Shown here one piece after another: positions 5,553 through 6,875 of a stretch of DNA of 6,875 nt. The stretch is from positions 1 to 6,875 of the forward strand of contig JAUVKK010000051.1 of NCBI GenBank assembly GCA_030596305.1, written 5' to 3'. The translations under genes and the position numbers were made by a program. Origin of the DNA: Helicobacteraceae bacterium. Its GTDB lineage: Bacteria > Campylobacterota > Campylobacteria > Campylobacterales > Sulfurimonadaceae. Position 1 is the stretch's first letter, and each line of letters starts with the position of its first letter. Below the pieces are notes generated by a model, which worked only from the letters and a program-made list of their open reading frames with translations, was not told the DNA's origin and did no database searches.

Positions 5553-6650
5553 ATGGCAATGAACACAAAAATGAAATCGGCAATCGCACTTAGTAGCTTA
5601 ACAGCAGTATTATTAACTTTTTCGGGTTGTGGATCTGATGATGAGACGACTTCGACTGGCGGTGGATCTGGAGTCTCTTGTCTTGAGGGAACAGTATTAA
5701 GTGGCGACTGTACATCTGATATTACATTGACAAAAGATATGCAGTGGGAGATCGATGGTCTTGTAAAGATCAAAGATGGAGCTACATTGACGATCGAAGC
5801 CGGTACAACTGTTTATGGTAAAGAGGGCGCAAACTATATCGTTGTCACTAAAGGTTCTAAGATCATGGCAGTGGGAACTGCAGCTGAGCCTATTATCTTT
5901 ACATCTGAAATCGCTAAAGATAATCAAGTGCTTGGTGATGTAGGTCAGTGGGGTGGTTTGACTATTCTTGGTTCTGCACCGATCAATCATGCAGACGCTT
6001 TTTATGAAGTAGATGAGACTGATGCTGATTTTGCATTTGGTGGTACAAACGCAGTAGATAACAGTGGTGTCTTGCAGTATGTCAAAATCTTAAACTCTGG
6101 AAAAACAATCGTTACTGATCTTGAGATCAATGGGCTCTCTCTTGCAGGTGTTGGTTCAGGTACAACAGTTGAGAACATCGAAATTATCAACTCTTCAGAT
6201 GACTGTTTAGAGATCTGGGGTGGTACAGTTAATGTATCTGACATAGTTATGACCAACTGTAATGATGACAGCTTCGACTTGGATTATGGTTACGTTGGTA
6301 ATGCTACAAACATTACGGTTAACGTGACATCAGCAGGTGCACACTCAGGTTTTGAGATCTCTAGCGGTGGGGATTCTCCAATGACAGAGCCAACAATTAC
6401 AAACTTTACAATTACAAAAGTTGATGGGACTAATGATGGCGGTATCTATATTAAAGATGATACAACGGCACCTCACTTTGTAAACGGTACTATTACCACT
6501 GCAGGTCTTGACACGACATTTAAGACTAAACTAGCCTTTAGTGCAGCACAAAACAATACGCTGACGATGACAAGTGTAACTGCTAGTCCATCGGTTTCCG
6601 CTTCTGGTTCTGGAGAGACAGATATCTTAGCTATCTACAATAATCAATAA
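5553..6650 (+). CDS. Surface lipoprotein with right-handed beta-helix repeats, function unknown
   Basis: This 365-residue protein opens with a lipoprotein signal peptide: basic MAMNTKMK, a hydrophobic stretch, then TFSGC with the lipidated Cys26. The lipobox has Phe at -3 instead of the usual Leu. A Gly/Ser/Asp/Thr-rich linker (27-42) follows, then two cysteines (43 and 53) that could form a disulfide. The body has short repeated beta rungs such as GATLTIEAGTTVYG (from 76), GTAAEPIIFTSE, WGGLTILGSAPI, and NSSDDCLEIWGG then TNCNDDSFDLDYG around Cys218 and Cys236. This pattern is that of a parallel beta-helix like those in pectate-lyase-fold proteins. The Asp-rich turns could bind calcium. No catalytic motif is recognised, so no enzyme activity is assigned. 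The protein should be anchored in the outer membrane or on the surface. A Pho-box-like promoter precedes it and a terminator follows, so it is probably a single-gene, phosphate-responsive unit. Confidence 0.87.
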   Translation: MAMNTKMKSAIALSSLTAVLLTFSGCGSDDETTSTGGGSGVSCLEGTVLSGDCTSDITLTKDMQWEIDGLVKIKDGATLTIEAGTTVYGKEGANYIVVTKGSKIMAVGTAAEPIIFTSEIAKDNQVLGDVGQWGGLTILGSAPINHADAFYEVDETDADFAFGGTNAVDNSGVLQYVKILNSGKTIVTDLEINGLSLAGVGSGTTVENIEIINSSDDCLEIWGGTVNVSDIVMTNCNDDSFDLDYGYVGNATNITVNVTSAGAHSGFEISSGGDSPMTEPTITNFTITKVDGTNDGGIYIKDDTTAPHFVNGTITTAGLDTTFKTKLAFSAAQNNTLTMTSVTASPSVSASGSGETDILAIYNNQ

Positions 6651-6696
6651 ATAATAGGCGCAATATGCGTCTCTAGTCTGCGAATGATCTAATCAT

Positions 6697-6734
6697 AGTT
6701 GTGCATGCTTGAGCATCTCAACTACTTCTTTTTT
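6697..6734 (+). terminator. Intrinsic terminator after the lipoprotein gene
   Basis: AGTTG (6697-6701) pairs with CAACT (6719-6723), and ATGC (6705-6708) with GCAT (6713-6716), across a TTGA loop with a small internal loop between the stems. Six T bases follow at 6729-6734. It ends 4 bases before the next promoter array, so the lipoprotein gene and the gene at 6839 are probably separate transcripts. A smaller hairpin (ATGAT-CTA-ATCAT, 6684-6696) lies just before it. Confidence 0.6.
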
Positions 6735-6737
6735 CAA

Positions 6738-6793
6738 TTGTAACTTTCTTGTAACATTTCTGTATCTTTCCTGTAATTTTAAATCTTTATAAT
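6738..6793 (+). promoter_or_regulatory. Pho-box-like promoter of the gene at 6839, four tandem half-sites
   Basis: Half-sites TTGTAAC (6738), TTGTAAC (6749), CTGTATC (6760) and CTGTAAT (6771) are spaced exactly 11 bp apart by 4-base spacers TTTC, ATTT and TTTC. The last ends 10 bases before a perfect TATAAT at 6788-6793, and no -35 box is present. This is the arrangement of E. coli Pho boxes (CTGTCAT-N4-CTGTCAT, 10 bases, -10 box). It is the cleanest such site in the window. Confidence 0.75.
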
Positions 6794-6838
6794 CGGTTAT
6801 TAATTTGTCAATAATATTTTGATGTATATAGGATCCTA

Positions 6839-6875
6839 ATGCGTAATCTTACTCTACTATCTTTTTTAACCGCCA
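6839..6875 (+). CDS. Start of a probably exported protein (runs off the right edge)
   Basis: Only 12 codons are visible: MRNLTLLSFLTA. A positive start followed by a hydrophobic run fits the beginning of a signal peptide. AGGA at 6830-6833 lies 5 bases before the ATG, and an earlier ATG at 6822 meets a stop within six codons. The promoter architecture upstream suggests phosphate control. A phosphate-binding protein, a porin or TonB-type receptor, or a secreted phosphatase would all fit, but the product cannot be named from this fragment. Confidence 0.6.
   Translation, partial: MRNLTLLSFLTA

Noticed and set aside
5697..5990. 97-codon minus-strand open frame opposite the lipoprotein gene
   Set aside because: It has no initiation signals and an unusual Cys/His/Thr composition typical of antisense reading.

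Overview
The window looks like chromosome of a free-living Campylobacterota (epsilonproteobacterium) of the Sulfurimonas/Sulfurovum type. This is inferred from the AT-rich intergenic DNA, the style of the hybrid kinase and response regulators, and -10 boxes mostly without good -35 boxes. No single sequence proves the genus, and there are no RNA genes, CRISPR arrays or insertion sequences to help.

Layout. Positions 1-300 (minus) hold the first 100 codons of an exported PAP2-family phosphatase that runs off the left edge. Divergent from it, 526-840 (plus) encodes a 104-residue, 44% lysine, histone H1-like protein. Then 987-3665 (plus) encodes an 892-residue soluble hybrid histidine kinase (helical sensor, PAS, HisKA, HATPase, degenerate receiver, true receiver, Hpt). 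Convergent with it, and separated by hairpins, is a 248-residue DNA-binding response regulator (3695-4441, minus). Upstream of that, on the same strand, is a second, PhoB-like OmpR-family regulator (4602-5276, minus). A roughly 275-base divergent region rich in TGTAAC elements separates it from a beta-helix lipoprotein gene (5553-6650, plus). A terminator follows, then a promoter and the first 12 codons of a probably exported protein (6839 to the right edge).

The most interesting signal is regulatory. Upstream of both the lipoprotein gene and the gene at 6839 there are four 7-bp half-sites (consensus near CTGTAAC) repeated every 11 bp. In both, the last half-site ends exactly 10 bases before a perfect TATAAT, and the distance from first half-site to -10 box is 50 bases. 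That 7-4-7 direct-repeat arrangement in place of a -35 box is the hallmark of Pho boxes bound by PhoB-type regulators. The PhoB-like regulator gene carries a two-half-site version on its own strand, which suggests autoregulation. A looser three-half-site array lies between the PAP2 phosphatase gene and the lysine-rich gene.

Working model (inference): this is a phosphate-starvation locus. A PhoB-like regulator controls itself, an uncharacterised beta-helix surface lipoprotein and an exported protein, possibly with a PAP2 phosphatase nearby. The hybrid kinase and the convergent regulator form a neighbouring phosphorelay whose signal is unknown. No PhoR-like membrane kinase lies in the window.
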